From assembly GCA_035551935.1 (NCBI GenBank), contig DASZMJ010000264.1:1-12013 (forward strand): 12,013 nucleotides of DNA. Reading direction: 5' to 3'. Numbering within the stretch: position 1 is the stretch's first letter; each line of letters opens with the position of its first letter. The translations under genes were made by a program, and so were the position numbers. This document shows positions 1 through 7,385 of the stretch, in pieces. This DNA is from DASZMJ01 sp035551935. Its GTDB lineage: Bacteria; Planctomycetota; Planctomycetia; Isosphaerales; Isosphaeraceae. The notes under the pieces are model-generated. The model did no database searches and was not told the DNA's origin. It was given only the letters and a program-made list of their open reading frames with translations.

Positions 1-174
1 GGGGAAGTTGCTGCCGGAGATGTCCACGCGGATGCGGTGCCCGGCCTTGAAGACGTTGGCCGTCGGGTCGAGCGCGATCGTGATCGGCGCGACCCGGCCG
101 GGCTCCAGCGGCGTCGGCCGGTCGAGCGACTCGCGGTCGCGGGCGCGGAGGATGGACCGCCGCCCCCGGCGCCG
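1..174 (-). pseudogene. 5'-truncated CocE/NonD family hydrolase fragment
   Basis: The minus strand reads 58 open codons that run off the left edge. They include ILRARDRESLDRPTPL, then EPGRVAPITIALDPTA and NVFKAGHRIRVDISGSNFP, which match the C-terminal beta-sandwich (X-Pro dipeptidyl-peptidase C-terminal type) domain of CocE/NonD hydrolases, an ester- and peptide-cleaving alpha/beta-hydrolase family. An in-frame TAG lies at 175-177 directly upstream, there is no start codon ahead of the conserved part, and the catalytic N-terminal domain that should lie at higher coordinates is absent. Instead a palindromic repeat begins at 188 and a plus-strand gene at 337. I infer a gene remnant cut at its 5' side. 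The first six residues (RRRGRR) do not look like family sequence, so the break is probably near base 155-177. The 3' end is outside the window. Confidence 0.65.
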
Positions 175-187
175 CTAAAAGTCTAGA

Positions 188-260
188 TAGGGTGCGTCGA
201 GTCCGCGGCGACGCACCGACTCGGCTGGGTGGTGCGTCGTCGCGGACTCGACGCACCCTA
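188..260. repeat. Palindromic element A (REPIN-like)
   Basis: Two 30-base arms (188-217 and 231-260) are reverse complements at 29 of 30 positions, around a 13-base loop. Each arm is itself a hairpin: GGTGCGTCG pairs with CGACGCACC. The right arm read on the minus strand starts GTAGGGTGCG (from base 261); the left arm starts GATAGGGTGCG. The element separates the truncated CocE fragment from the start of the MFS-like gene, and the gap up to 336 shows nothing else firm. A weak plus-strand promoter-like pair, TTGTCG (296-301) and TAAGGT (319-324) with 17-base spacing, lies just after it. Confidence 0.85.
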
Positions 261-336
261 CGAGGCAGGGCCTCGCAAGCCCCCGGGCAGGGTGGTTGTC
301 GCGCGGAAATGGTTGGGATAAGGTGAAGCGGGCCGA

Positions 337-3120
337 GTGAGAGGAACCGACGCGGAGTGGATGATGCCGACACAAGGGACCGCCGCGCGGCGGGACAGGG
401 CGGACGAGGTCGTGGCGACGCACCCGGGGGCGCGGCTGGCGCCGTACGCCCTGGCGTTCGCCAGCAGCCTCTGCATCATGACGCTGGAGCTGGTGGCCGC
501 GCGGCTGGTGGCGCGGCACCTGGGGGCGTCGTTGATCGTCTGGACGAGCGTCATCGGCGTCATCCTGGCGGGCATCTGCCTGGGCAACGTCCTCGGCGGC
601 CGGCTGGCCGACCGGAGCGAGCCGCGCAAGGTCGTCGGCCCGCTGTTCGCGATGGGGTCGGCCTTGACGGTCGCCTGCCTCTGGATCAACTGGCTCGTCG
701 GCTACATCCCGGGGCTCGACCTCTTCGGCTGGACCGGCTGGACGATCGTCGTGGTGACCCTGGAGTTCCTCGTCCCCTCGACGGTGCTGGGGATGGTCAG
801 CCCGGTCGTCGCCAAGATCGCCGTCGAGCAGTCCGAGCACGCCGGCGGCGCGATCGGCAGCGTCTACTTCTGGGGCGCGGTCGGGTCGATCGCCGGCACG
901 TTCCTCACCGGCTTCTACCTGAGTTACATGGCGCCCACGTCGGTCATCGTGACGGTCGTCGCCGCGGGCCTAGCCCTGCTGGCCGCGAGCATGCTCGGCG
1001 GGGTCGCGCGGATCCTCGCCCTGGCGACGGCCGCCGTGCTCGGCCTCGCGGCGATCGGGCCGATCGGCCGGGCGGTGACGTTGCGGAGGGTCACCATCGG
1101 CCCGATCGGCGGCAACCTGCTCGCGATGCTCGGCGAGGTTGCGGCCGTCGCGATGGCGATCGCCGCGGCGCGGCAGTTCCGAAAGGCGCGGCTGCCGGAG
1201 GAGATCAAGCCCGAGGCTGACCGCGACGCGCACGGCAAGGGGCCGAGCCTGCTCGACCTGGCCGCGCTCTCGTTCGTGGCGAGCCTGGCGTTCATGGCGC
1301 TCGAGATGGTCGCCGGCCGGCTGGTCAGCCGGCAGCTCGGGTCGAGCCTCTATAGCTGGACGAGCGTGATCGTCGTGCTGCTCGGCGGCCTGAGCCTCGG
1401 CAACCTGATCGGCGGCAAGCTCGCCGACGTGATCCGCGAGGAGAAGCAGGCGAGCTGGCTCTTCCTGTTCGCCTCGGTCCTCGTGCTGGCGATCCTGGCG
1501 ACCGAGAACATCAACAAGCTCTTCATCGAGAACCCCCTAGGCGTCCTGTTGCGCCACGAGGAGGGCGCGGAGATCTACCCCGGCGTCTCGTCGATCCTGC
1601 GGCGGGCGGTGACGATGCACGGCTACGCCTGGGGCATGCGCGTCCTGATCGTGACGACGGCCGTCTTCCTCCTGCCGGCGGTGGCGTTGGGGACGGTCAG
1701 CCCGATCGTCGCCAAGCTCGCCGTCGAGCGGCTGCGGCGGAGCAAGCGGACCGGCACGGCGATCGGCCGCGTCTACGCCTGGGGCATGGTCGGCAGCATC
1801 CTCGGCACGTTCCTGACCGGCTTCGCCCTGATCGACGTCCTCGGGACCAAGGGGATGGTGCTGGCGCTCTCCGCGGCCATGGCGCTGGCGGCGACGATGC
1901 TCGGCAGCGTCTGGCACGCCGCCTGGGCCGGCGTGCCGATGGGCCTCTGCCTGATCGCGTTCCTGCCCGTCGACTTCCTTCGGACCCAGGGCCTCAACTG
2001 GGGCATCCGCGAGAACCACGGCGACCCGGCCACGACCGACCGCGCCCTGGCCTTCGCCGACGAGAGCAACTACTACTACATCAAGATCGACAACGCCCCG
2101 ATGCAGGACCCGCGCGACCCGTCGAACAAGCGCGCGCGGAAGCGCACCCTCGTGCTCGACAACCTGATCCACGGCTACTACCTGATGGACCGGCCCGAGT
2201 ACATCGAATACGACTACGAATTCATCTACGCGATGGTGACGCGACGGTTCGCCGAGGCGCGGCTGCGGGCCGAGGGGCTCGACCCGTCGAAGGCGAGCGT
2301 GCCCCCGTTGAAGACGATGTTCATCGGCGGCGGCGCCTACATGTTCCCGCGACACCTCCAGTACAAGTACCGCGGCACCGAGGCCGACGTCGCCGAGATC
2401 TACCCGGCCGTCACCGAGGCCAACCACGTCGCGCTCGGCCTGCCGCGCGACACGACGATCAAGACCACCTTCGGCGACGCCCGCCAGTTCGTCGCCCGCG
2501 CCCGCGCGGGGAAGAAACGCTACGACATCGTCTTCGGCGACGCCTTCAACGACTTCTCCGTCCCCTGGCACATGACCACCAAAGAATTCAACGACATGCT
2601 CTCCGACATCATGACCGACGACGGCGTCTACATGATCAACATCATCGACCTGTACATGTCCGACAAGCAGGCCGAGCGGGAGTACAAGGCCAAGAACGAC
2701 GACGGGACCAGCCTCCTGAAGGACTCGCTCCACCTGATGCGGGAGCCGGCCGACGAGGTCGAGGCGGTGGCCGAGGCGCGGAAGTTCGGGGCGTTCGTCG
2801 GCGCCTGGACGAAGACGGCGCGCCTGAGCTTCCCGCACGTCGCCATCTACGGCACCGCCAGCCGCCCCGGCGTCGGCATCCGCGAGACCTTCGTCGGCGT
2901 CTGCTCGAAGAAGCCGCTCGACCTCGCCGGACTCGGCACCCGCCCCGACGACCCCCAGTTCTTCATGACCGACGGCACCCGCTTCGAGCCCAGGCCCTAC
3001 GGCAAGGCCGACCTCGACGCCCTCGACCTCCGCTCCCGAGGCATCATCCTGACCGACGACTACGCCCCCGTCGAGAACCTCCTGGCGCCCGTCGCCAGCA
3101 CTCGCGGGGAGATCAAATGA
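337..3120 (+). CDS. Fused MFS-like membrane protein / spermidine synthase-like protein with duplicated membrane half
   Basis: A 927-residue integral membrane protein. Residues about 38-250 and 310-540 are two homologous membrane blocks. Each opens with a helix of the type TLELVAARLVARHLG / ALEMVAGRLVSRQLG, followed by WTSVI..L..G..LGN..GG.LAD, and later VSP.VAK.AVE, a GS.LGTFLTGF-like glycine helix, and a final helix. Residues about 565-900 form a Rossmann domain of the spermidine synthase superfamily: ESNYYYIKI, LDNLIHGYY, FIGGGAY (about 661), GDARQFV and FGDAFNDFSVPWHMTTKEF (about 733). The acidic 'EID' after strand beta-2 reads EIYP, so aminopropyl transfer is doubtful and the substrate is unknown. 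The GTG at 337 is taken as start; ATGs at 361 and 364 are equally possible, as neither has a strong Shine-Dalgarno site. The stop at 3118-3120 abuts repeat B. Confidence 0.85.
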   Translation: MRGTDAEWMMPTQGTAARRDRADEVVATHPGARLAPYALAFASSLCIMTLELVAARLVARHLGASLIVWTSVIGVILAGICLGNVLGGRLADRSEPRKVVGPLFAMGSALTVACLWINWLVGYIPGLDLFGWTGWTIVVVTLEFLVPSTVLGMVSPVVAKIAVEQSEHAGGAIGSVYFWGAVGSIAGTFLTGFYLSYMAPTSVIVTVVAAGLALLAASMLGGVARILALATAAVLGLAAIGPIGRAVTLRRVTIGPIGGNLLAMLGEVAAVAMAIAAARQFRKARLPEEIKPEADRDAHGKGPSLLDLAALSFVASLAFMALEMVAGRLVSRQLGSSLYSWTSVIVVLLGGLSLGNLIGGKLADVIREEKQASWLFLFASVLVLAILATENINKLFIENPLGVLLRHEEGAEIYPGVSSILRRAVTMHGYAWGMRVLIVTTAVFLLPAVALGTVSPIVAKLAVERLRRSKRTGTAIGRVYAWGMVGSILGTFLTGFALIDVLGTKGMVLALSAAMALAATMLGSVWHAAWAGVPMGLCLIAFLPVDFLRTQGLNWGIRENHGDPATTDRALAFADESNYYYIKIDNAPMQDPRDPSNKRARKRTLVLDNLIHGYYLMDRPEYIEYDYEFIYAMVTRRFAEARLRAEGLDPSKASVPPLKTMFIGGGAYMFPRHLQYKYRGTEADVAEIYPAVTEANHVALGLPRDTTIKTTFGDARQFVARARAGKKRYDIVFGDAFNDFSVPWHMTTKEFNDMLSDIMTDDGVYMINIIDLYMSDKQAEREYKAKNDDGTSLLKDSLHLMREPADEVEAVAEARKFGAFVGAWTKTARLSFPHVAIYGTASRPGVGIRETFVGVCSKKPLDLAGLGTRPDDPQFFMTDGTRFEPRPYGKADLDALDLRSRGIILTDDYAPVENLLAPVASTRGEIK

Positions 3121-3240
3121 GAAGGGGAATTGAACCGCAGATGACGCAGATGAAAAAGATAGAAAAATGAATTATTTTTAAATTTATTTTGATTATTTTT
3201 ATCTCTGTCATCTGCGTCATCTGCGGTTCAATTCCCCTTC
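3121..3240. repeat. Long palindromic element B with AT-rich centre
   Basis: Arms 3121-3153 and 3208-3240 are perfect reverse complements over 33 bases; weaker complementarity continues inward. The core is AACCGCAGATGACGC followed by AGATGA. The centre (about 3154-3207) is very AT-rich, unlike the surrounding DNA. The left arm begins at the base after the TGA stop of the MFS-like gene, so the hairpin may act as its terminator, although no classic T-run follows the stem. The right side is followed by a C-rich tract up to the next gene. It shares its core with element C. Confidence 0.9.
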
Positions 3241-3258
3241 CCCCTCCCCCCCTCCCCC
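3234..3258 (-). other. C-rich tract, candidate G-quadruplex on the minus strand
   Basis: Four C-runs of 4, 5, 7 and 5 bases are separated by TT, T and T. The complementary strand therefore has four long G-runs with one- or two-base loops, which fits the standard G-quadruplex pattern. The tract overlaps the last bases of element B and ends 9 bases before the TlpA-like start codon, where a ribosome-binding site would be expected. A similar tract follows element C. Confidence 0.6.
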
Positions 3259-3267
3259 GAGCCCGCC

Positions 3268-3837
3268 ATGAGCCCGAAGCGTCCCTCTCGCGTCCTCTGG
3301 TGGGTCCTCGGCGCGGCGTTGGTGGTCGCGTGGGTGGTGATGGCGGGGCGGATGGCGCCGAGGGGGGCGGGGGACCTGCCGAAGCCGACGCTCCAGGGCT
3401 TCGGCGAGGCGGCGTACGCGTGGAGCCTGCGGGACGAGAACGGGAAGCCCGTCGATTTCGGGGGGTATCGCGGCAAGGTCGTCTTCCTCAACGTCTGGGC
3501 GACCTGGTGCGGGCCGTGCCGGGAGGAGTTGCCGGCGATCGCCAACCTCGCCCGCAACCCGCGGCTGAAGGGCGTCGCGTTCCTCTGCGTCGCCGGCGAC
3601 GAGCCGGCCGCCGTGCGCCGGTTCCGCGCCGGGCCGGGCAAAGGGATGCCGATGACGTTCCTCGTCGCCGACGGCCTCCCCGCCCCGTTCGCCACCGACG
3701 CCATCCCCGCCACGTTCGTCATCACGCACGACGGCCGCATCGTCGTCGCCCAGGTCGGCGCCGCCCAGTGGGACGACCCGGACGTCGTCGACCGGCTCGC
3801 GAAGCTGCTGGAGCGGAAGGAATCCAACCGCAGATGA
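3268..3837 (+). CDS. Membrane-anchored TlpA-family thioredoxin-like protein
   Basis: A 189-residue protein, typical for the family. Residues 1-7 are basic and residues about 9-26 form one hydrophobic segment (an uncleaved anchor or signal), placing the rest outside the cytoplasm. The thioredoxin fold follows from about residue 45: FLNVWATWCGPCREELPAI with the redox motif W80-C81-G82-P83-C84, and the cis-proline region AIPATFVI with P147. Proteins of this family reduce or exchange disulfides of secreted or cytochrome proteins; the partner here is unknown. No Shine-Dalgarno site precedes ATG 3268; the leader is a C-rich tract. The last residues (ESNRR) and the TGA stop are written by the left arm of repeat C, so the ancestral C-terminus was probably different. 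Confidence 0.88.
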   Translation: MSPKRPSRVLWWVLGAALVVAWVVMAGRMAPRGAGDLPKPTLQGFGEAAYAWSLRDENGKPVDFGGYRGKVVFLNVWATWCGPCREELPAIANLARNPRLKGVAFLCVAGDEPAAVRRFRAGPGKGMPMTFLVADGLPAPFATDAIPATFVITHDGRIVVAQVGAAQWDDPDVVDRLAKLLERKESNRR

Positions 3838-3944
3838 CGCCGATTTCGCAGATATATTAGGAAATGATGAGATTTTTATATATTCAATATTTATTGATCT
3901 TTTTCCTTCATCTGCGAAATCGGCGTCATCTGCGGTTGGATTCC
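3819..3944. repeat. Long palindromic element C with AT-rich centre
   Basis: Arms 3819-3853 and 3910-3944 are perfect reverse complements over 35 bases. The arm contains the core AACCGCAGATGACGC shared with element B, then CGATTTCGCAGAT, which B lacks. The centre (3854-3909) is AT-rich. It sits between two convergent genes and supplies coding sequence to both: the last codons and stop of the TlpA-like gene on the plus strand, and the last 16 residues of the membrane protein on the minus strand, whose TAA (3891-3893) lies in the AT-rich centre. It may also work as a bidirectional terminator. Confidence 0.9.
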
Positions 3945-5309
3945 CCTCCCCCTCCCCGGCGCCCGATGCGGCCCCCGCCGCCCCGCCGCGCCCACCTCGA
4001 CCGGCGCCGCGGCGGCCAGGGCGATGACCGGCATGACGTAGTGCGAGAAGCTCGACGGCTGCACGAGCAACGCCGCCCCCAACCCCAACGCCATCGCCGC
4101 GACGACCCCCGCACCCGACCGCGCCCGCCAGGCGAACCACGCGGCGGGGGCGATCGCGAGGCCCGAGAGGACGAGGCTCGCGTGCGGCACGACGCCGAGA
4201 GACAGCGGCAGGAGCGTGAACCGCCCCGATAGCACCTCGAGCGGCAACGGGCCCCGGGCGAGGAACGCGACGGCGACGAACTGCCTCGGGTTCCAGAGCA
4301 GGAACGGCCCGATCATGGCGAGGAAGACGGCGATCGACCCGATCGTCAGCGCCAGTGCCTTCCGCCCGCCGGACCGCCGGGCCCACGACGCGGCCAGGAT
4401 CGGCGCCGATGCCGCGAGCATCTGGTTCGTCCCGACCGCGACCCCCAGCGCCAACGCCTGCCCCCACGGCCCCGCCCGCGACACCGCCCGGCCGAGGATC
4501 AAGCTCGCCAGCACGGTCGGCGCATATTGCGTGTTGACCTCGTAAGCGACCCAGGTCGGCTGGAGCAGGAAGAACGCGAACGCCCACTGGCTTGTCGATA
4601 ATTCATCGTCCCTCGACCCCGACGGCGCCAGGAACCGCGACGCCGCCGCGGCCGTTACCGCGAGGAGCACGAGGTTCGTGAGCCGCAGATCAAGACGGAG
4701 CCGGTGTGGCGGGGCATAGGCGAGGAAGGTCCCCGAGAGGTACGGCATCGGCGGCGGGGCGTCGAGGTACGGGAACCGCCCCGCCTCCAGCGCGTTCAGC
4801 GCCCGGTTGATGTTCCAGAGCATGTCCCCCGTCAGTCGGTCGAACGGCGAGGCGAGCATGACGAGCAAGCCCGTCCCCGCCGCGAGCCACGACAGGCCGA
4901 TCGCGATCGCAACCCGCTTCGACCGTGCCCGCCGCGCATACGCCAGGATCGCGACCCAGCCGGCGACCACCGCGACCGTCGGCCAGAGCGGCGGCGGCCG
5001 GTGCGGGACGGCGATGTACGCGCTCAACTTCTTGGCGAACAGGTCGACGACCAGGAGCACCGTCGCGACCGCCCACGCCGCCCGCGTCGGCACCCCGCGG
5101 CCGTCGATCGTCGTGGAATTGCGCAACCTTCGCCCGATGCCCAGCGTGGCGAACTCGGCGACGGCGGCGAGGAAGGCGATCGAGACGACGTAGCCGCCGA
5201 TCGTCCGCGAAGCGCCGTGGAGGTGGATCTGGACGGTGTTCTGGCCCGCGAACAGGGCGGCGACGACGAGGGCGACGGCGAATCGATAGCCGTTCATCAT
5301 CCCATCCAT
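3891..5309 (-). CDS. Polytopic membrane protein, possibly a GT-C type glycosyltransferase
   Basis: A 472-residue protein rich in hydrophobic helices, roughly ten to twelve. The layout, with a long periplasmic-type loop around LWNINRALNALEAGRF and PYLDAPPPMPYLSGTFLAY, and a late helix after QPSSFSHYVMPVIAL, resembles lipid-linked-sugar glycosyltransferases of the GT-C class (GT87/GT39-like). I do not see a clear acidic catalytic motif, so the function is open. The ATG at 5307-5309 is used; ATGs at 5298-5300 and 5295-5297 (MMNGYR) are alternatives. The tail from IQPQMTPISQMKEKDQ to the TAA stop is encoded by element C, and the preceding GRGRG by its C-rich flank, so the natural C-terminus probably ended earlier. 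It lies 99 bases downstream of the cupin gene, with element D between. Confidence 0.75.
   Translation of the reverse strand: MDGMMNGYRFAVALVVAALFAGQNTVQIHLHGASRTIGGYVVSIAFLAAVAEFATLGIGRRLRNSTTIDGRGVPTRAAWAVATVLLVVDLFAKKLSAYIAVPHRPPPLWPTVAVVAGWVAILAYARRARSKRVAIAIGLSWLAAGTGLLVMLASPFDRLTGDMLWNINRALNALEAGRFPYLDAPPPMPYLSGTFLAYAPPHRLRLDLRLTNLVLLAVTAAAASRFLAPSGSRDDELSTSQWAFAFFLLQPTWVAYEVNTQYAPTVLASLILGRAVSRAGPWGQALALGVAVGTNQMLAASAPILAASWARRSGGRKALALTIGSIAVFLAMIGPFLLWNPRQFVAVAFLARGPLPLEVLSGRFTLLPLSLGVVPHASLVLSGLAIAPAAWFAWRARSGAGVVAAMALGLGAALLVQPSSFSHYVMPVIALAAAAPVEVGAAGRRGPHRAPGRGRGIQPQMTPISQMKEKDQ
3943..3963 (-). other. C-rich tract beside element C, candidate G-quadruplex on the minus strand
   Basis: C-runs of 4, 5, 4 and 3 bases are separated by one to four bases, giving a G-quadruplex-like pattern on the minus strand. 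Like the tract at element B, it begins at the outer end of the right arm, which suggests that the tract belongs to this repeat type. Here it is coding: on the minus strand it encodes the GRGRG stretch of the membrane protein. Confidence 0.45.
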
Positions 5310-5338
5310 GGGAAAGGGCCTGGGCGGCCTTGCCTTCC

Positions 5339-5404
5339 GTAGGGTCCGCTCTTGCGGACCCCTTCCATTCGATGAGGGAAGGGGTCCGCAAGAGCGGACC
5401 CTAC
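5339..5404. repeat. Palindromic element D (REPIN-like, GTAG head)
   Basis: Arms 5339-5366 and 5377-5404 are perfect reverse complements over 28 bases with a 10-base loop. Each arm starts 5'-GTAG and holds its own hairpin, GGTCCGC TCTT GCGGACC. It fills most of the gap between the cupin stop (5409) and the membrane-protein start (5309). It is the same family as element E but has C instead of A in the small loop, changed in both arms. Confidence 0.9.
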
Positions 5405-5408
5405 CACT

Positions 5409-5768
5409 CTATAAATAGTCTTCGCGGATCGGGTGGAAGACGTCGAGGGCGACGGCGGGGCCGCCGCGGGCGATGGCCTTGTGGGGGACGCCGCCGGGGA
5501 TGCGCCAGTGGTCGCCGGGGCCGACGGTGCGGGTCTCGGCGCCGATGGTGAACTCGAGGTGGCCGGAGAGGAGGACGCCGATCTGCTCGTGGGGGTGCGA
5601 GTGCTCGAGCACGACGGCGTCGGGCTCGAAGTGGACGACCGAGAGCATGACCCCGCGGCCGGCGACGGTGGCGATCTCGACGCCGGGGAAGATCCGGTGC
5701 CTCGAGCCGGCGCCGGCGGCGACGAAGTGGGCGTCGCCGGGCTGGGGTCCGGGGATCTCCGAAGCCAT
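5409..5768 (-). CDS. Small single-domain cupin protein
   Basis: A 119-residue cytoplasmic protein with one cupin barrel. Motif 1 is EHSHPHEQIGVLLSG (H56, H58 and Q62 are the likely metal ligands) and motif 2 is GPGDHWRIPGGVPH (H96). Such stand-alone cupins bind a metal and may be small-molecule dioxygenases, isomerases or sensors; the substrate cannot be told. ATG at 5766-5768 follows the TGA of the cytochrome gene by 3 bases, and an AAGGGG site (5778-5783) lies 9 bases upstream inside that gene, so the two are translated from one message. The TAG stop at 5409-5411 is 4 bases before element D. Confidence 0.88.
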   Translation of the reverse strand: MASEIPGPQPGDAHFVAAGAGSRHRIFPGVEIATVAGRGVMLSVVHFEPDAVVLEHSHPHEQIGVLLSGHLEFTIGAETRTVGPGDHWRIPGGVPHKAIARGGPAVALDVFHPIREDYL

Positions 5769-5771
5769 CGG

Positions 5772-7277
5772 TCAGCGCCCCTTCGGGTAGGACTGGGCGA
5801 TCCAGCCGCCCCAGAGCTGGAGGAAGTCCTCGCGACGGGTCAGGTCGCCCCAGAGGGCGTGGAGGGTGTCGTCGAGCTTCTCCTTGCCCTCGAGCATCGA
5901 CACGACGAACGGCTGGAACAGGGGCCGAAACGCCGCCTCGAGCCACTCGACGAGGCTGAAGCCGACGGCGCGGAGCTTCTCCTCGTCGAGGTCGTCGCCG
6001 AGGGCCTGGTTGGCCTTGGTCATCCAGCCGAGCGCGTACTGCTGCGCCGCCTCGACGCGGAGCCGTCGCTCGTAGGTCCCGCGGGGCTCGAAGGCCGAGG
6101 CGACGAAGGCGCCCAGGCCCAGGCTCAGGTAGCGCGGGGGCTTGCCCTTGGAGCGCTCGACGGCGGCGACGGCGAACTTCTCGGCCAGCAGGCCGGGGAG
6201 GGTGCGGACCGGCCCGGTCGCCTCCTCGCCCTTCTTCGGCCGCGGCGGTCGCTTGCCGAGGAACGGGTCGTCGCGGCCGTTCAGCGGGTCGATCACGGCC
6301 ACGTAGGGCGCCTCGACGGCGAGGTTGCCGTGCCCCTCGACCCCGGCCTCGACCTCGCGGGTCTCGACGGTCCGGACGAACTCGACGTAGGTCTTGGCGT
6401 CGTTGAAGACGTAGAGGCTGATCTTCTCCGGGCCGCTCGCCCACGGCTCGGCGGCGGGGCCGAGCAGGCGCTGGAGGGTGGTGTAGGAGGTCTCCAACGC
6501 CTTGATCGCCTGCGCGGCGCGGGCCCGGGGGAGGTTGGCGAAGAGCAGGACGTGGGGCCCGGCGGTCAGCTCGGGCGCGGCCTTCGGGTCGGCCTTCTTC
6601 CAGCGCTCGCGCGCGACCTGCTCGGTCTGCTTGTCGCGCTGGTCGAGCGTCATCTTGGCGAGGGCCGACTTGCGGAGGTCCTCGGGCTTGACGGCGACCT
6701 TGGCCAGCGTGGCATTGGCGTCGACGCCGGCGTCGAGCACGGCCCCTTGCTTGACCCAGTTGGTGATCGTGTCGATCGCCGCGTCGGAGAGCTTTCGCTG
6801 CGCCCCCTTGGGCATGACGCGGGTCTCGACGAGCTCGACGAGCTTGCTCTCCTCCGGCTTGCCGGGGACGATCACCTTCTCCTGCTCCGAGCCGTCCATC
6901 AGCTTCTTGTAGGAGGTCAGGTCGAACTTCCCCTTGCGCTGTTCGGCGTTGTGGCAGCCGGCGCAGTTGGCCAGGAGGATCGGCGCGATGTCGCGGCTGA
7001 ACTTGAGCCGGCCGTCGTCGGCCACGGCGGGGGTCGCGGTCGCCTGGGGGGCGTCGGCGGCGGGCATCTCGGCGCCCTTGGCCGGCTTCGAGCCCTTCTT
7101 GGTGGCGGCCTTCTTCTTGGGGGCGGGCCTGGCCTGGGCCTTCTTGGCGGTCGCGCCCGCCTTGGCGTCCTGGCCGCGGACGCTCGCGACCCAGGCCGGG
7201 GCGAGCCCGAAGGCCAGGGCGAGCCCGGCGGCCAAGGCGAATCGTCCCGCCCCTCGCAGCAGACCCCGTCCCCGCAT
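5772..7277 (-). CDS. Secreted planctomycete-type cytochrome c protein with a degenerate peptidase-like C-terminal region
   Basis: A 501-residue protein. Residues 1-35 form a signal peptide (MRGRGLLRG, an Ala/Leu core, then VASVRGQ). Residues about 36-85 are a Lys/Ala/Pro linker. Residues about 93-175 are a PSC-like cytochrome c domain: FSRDIAPILLANCAGCHNAE with haem motif C105-A-G-C108-H109, and the distal-ligand region TRVMPKG with M155. It is therefore likely a periplasmic electron carrier. The remaining 300 residues are not a standard haem domain; they resemble a gluzincin peptidase fold with the zinc site lost (AEKFA at 365-369, then PRYLSLGLGAF at 381-391). ATG 7275-7277 is chosen because GGGAGGG (7286-7292) lies ahead of it; an in-frame TTG (7308-7310) and ATG (7305-7307) are alternatives. 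A promoter candidate lies upstream, and the cupin follows after 3 bases. Confidence 0.85.
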   Translation of the reverse strand: MRGRGLLRGAGRFALAAGLALAFGLAPAWVASVRGQDAKAGATAKKAQARPAPKKKAATKKGSKPAKGAEMPAADAPQATATPAVADDGRLKFSRDIAPILLANCAGCHNAEQRKGKFDLTSYKKLMDGSEQEKVIVPGKPEESKLVELVETRVMPKGAQRKLSDAAIDTITNWVKQGAVLDAGVDANATLAKVAVKPEDLRKSALAKMTLDQRDKQTEQVARERWKKADPKAAPELTAGPHVLLFANLPRARAAQAIKALETSYTTLQRLLGPAAEPWASGPEKISLYVFNDAKTYVEFVRTVETREVEAGVEGHGNLAVEAPYVAVIDPLNGRDDPFLGKRPPRPKKGEEATGPVRTLPGLLAEKFAVAAVERSKGKPPRYLSLGLGAFVASAFEPRGTYERRLRVEAAQQYALGWMTKANQALGDDLDEEKLRAVGFSLVEWLEAAFRPLFQPFVVSMLEGKEKLDDTLHALWGDLTRREDFLQLWGGWIAQSYPKGR

Positions 7278-7327
7278 TGGACCCGCCCTCCCGCGGCCGG
7301 TCGACATCAACCTGATCGGATCAACCG

Positions 7328-7356
7328 ATTGTCCCCCATCTTACGGCCGCTCGCAA
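7328..7356 (-). promoter_or_regulatory. Candidate sigma-70-type promoter for the cytochrome-cupin unit
   Basis: On the minus strand a -35 box TTGCGA (7351-7356) and a -10 box GACAAT (7328-7333) are separated by exactly 17 bases. Each matches the consensus at four of six positions. It lies in the 108-base gap between the lipoprotein stop and the cytochrome start, oriented correctly, with an expected transcript start near 7321. This is sequence matching only. Confidence 0.4.
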
Positions 7357-7385
7357 GGGCTGTGACCGTCGCGCGCGGCCGGGGC

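Noticed and set aside
1537..2838. A 433-codon minus-strand open frame inside the MFS/spermidine-synthase-like gene
   Set aside because: It is the complement of a well-supported gene and is low complexity (Val/Asp/Arg-rich).
3217..4587. A 456-codon minus-strand open frame over elements B and C, the TlpA-like gene and part of the membrane protein
   Set aside because: It crosses both palindromes and lies antisense to the thioredoxin gene and out of frame with the membrane protein; no domain is visible.
5339..5404. Element D as an ordinary intrinsic terminator
   Set aside because: The stem is long and GC-rich, but no T-run follows it on either strand; the same structure occurs elsewhere as a repeat.
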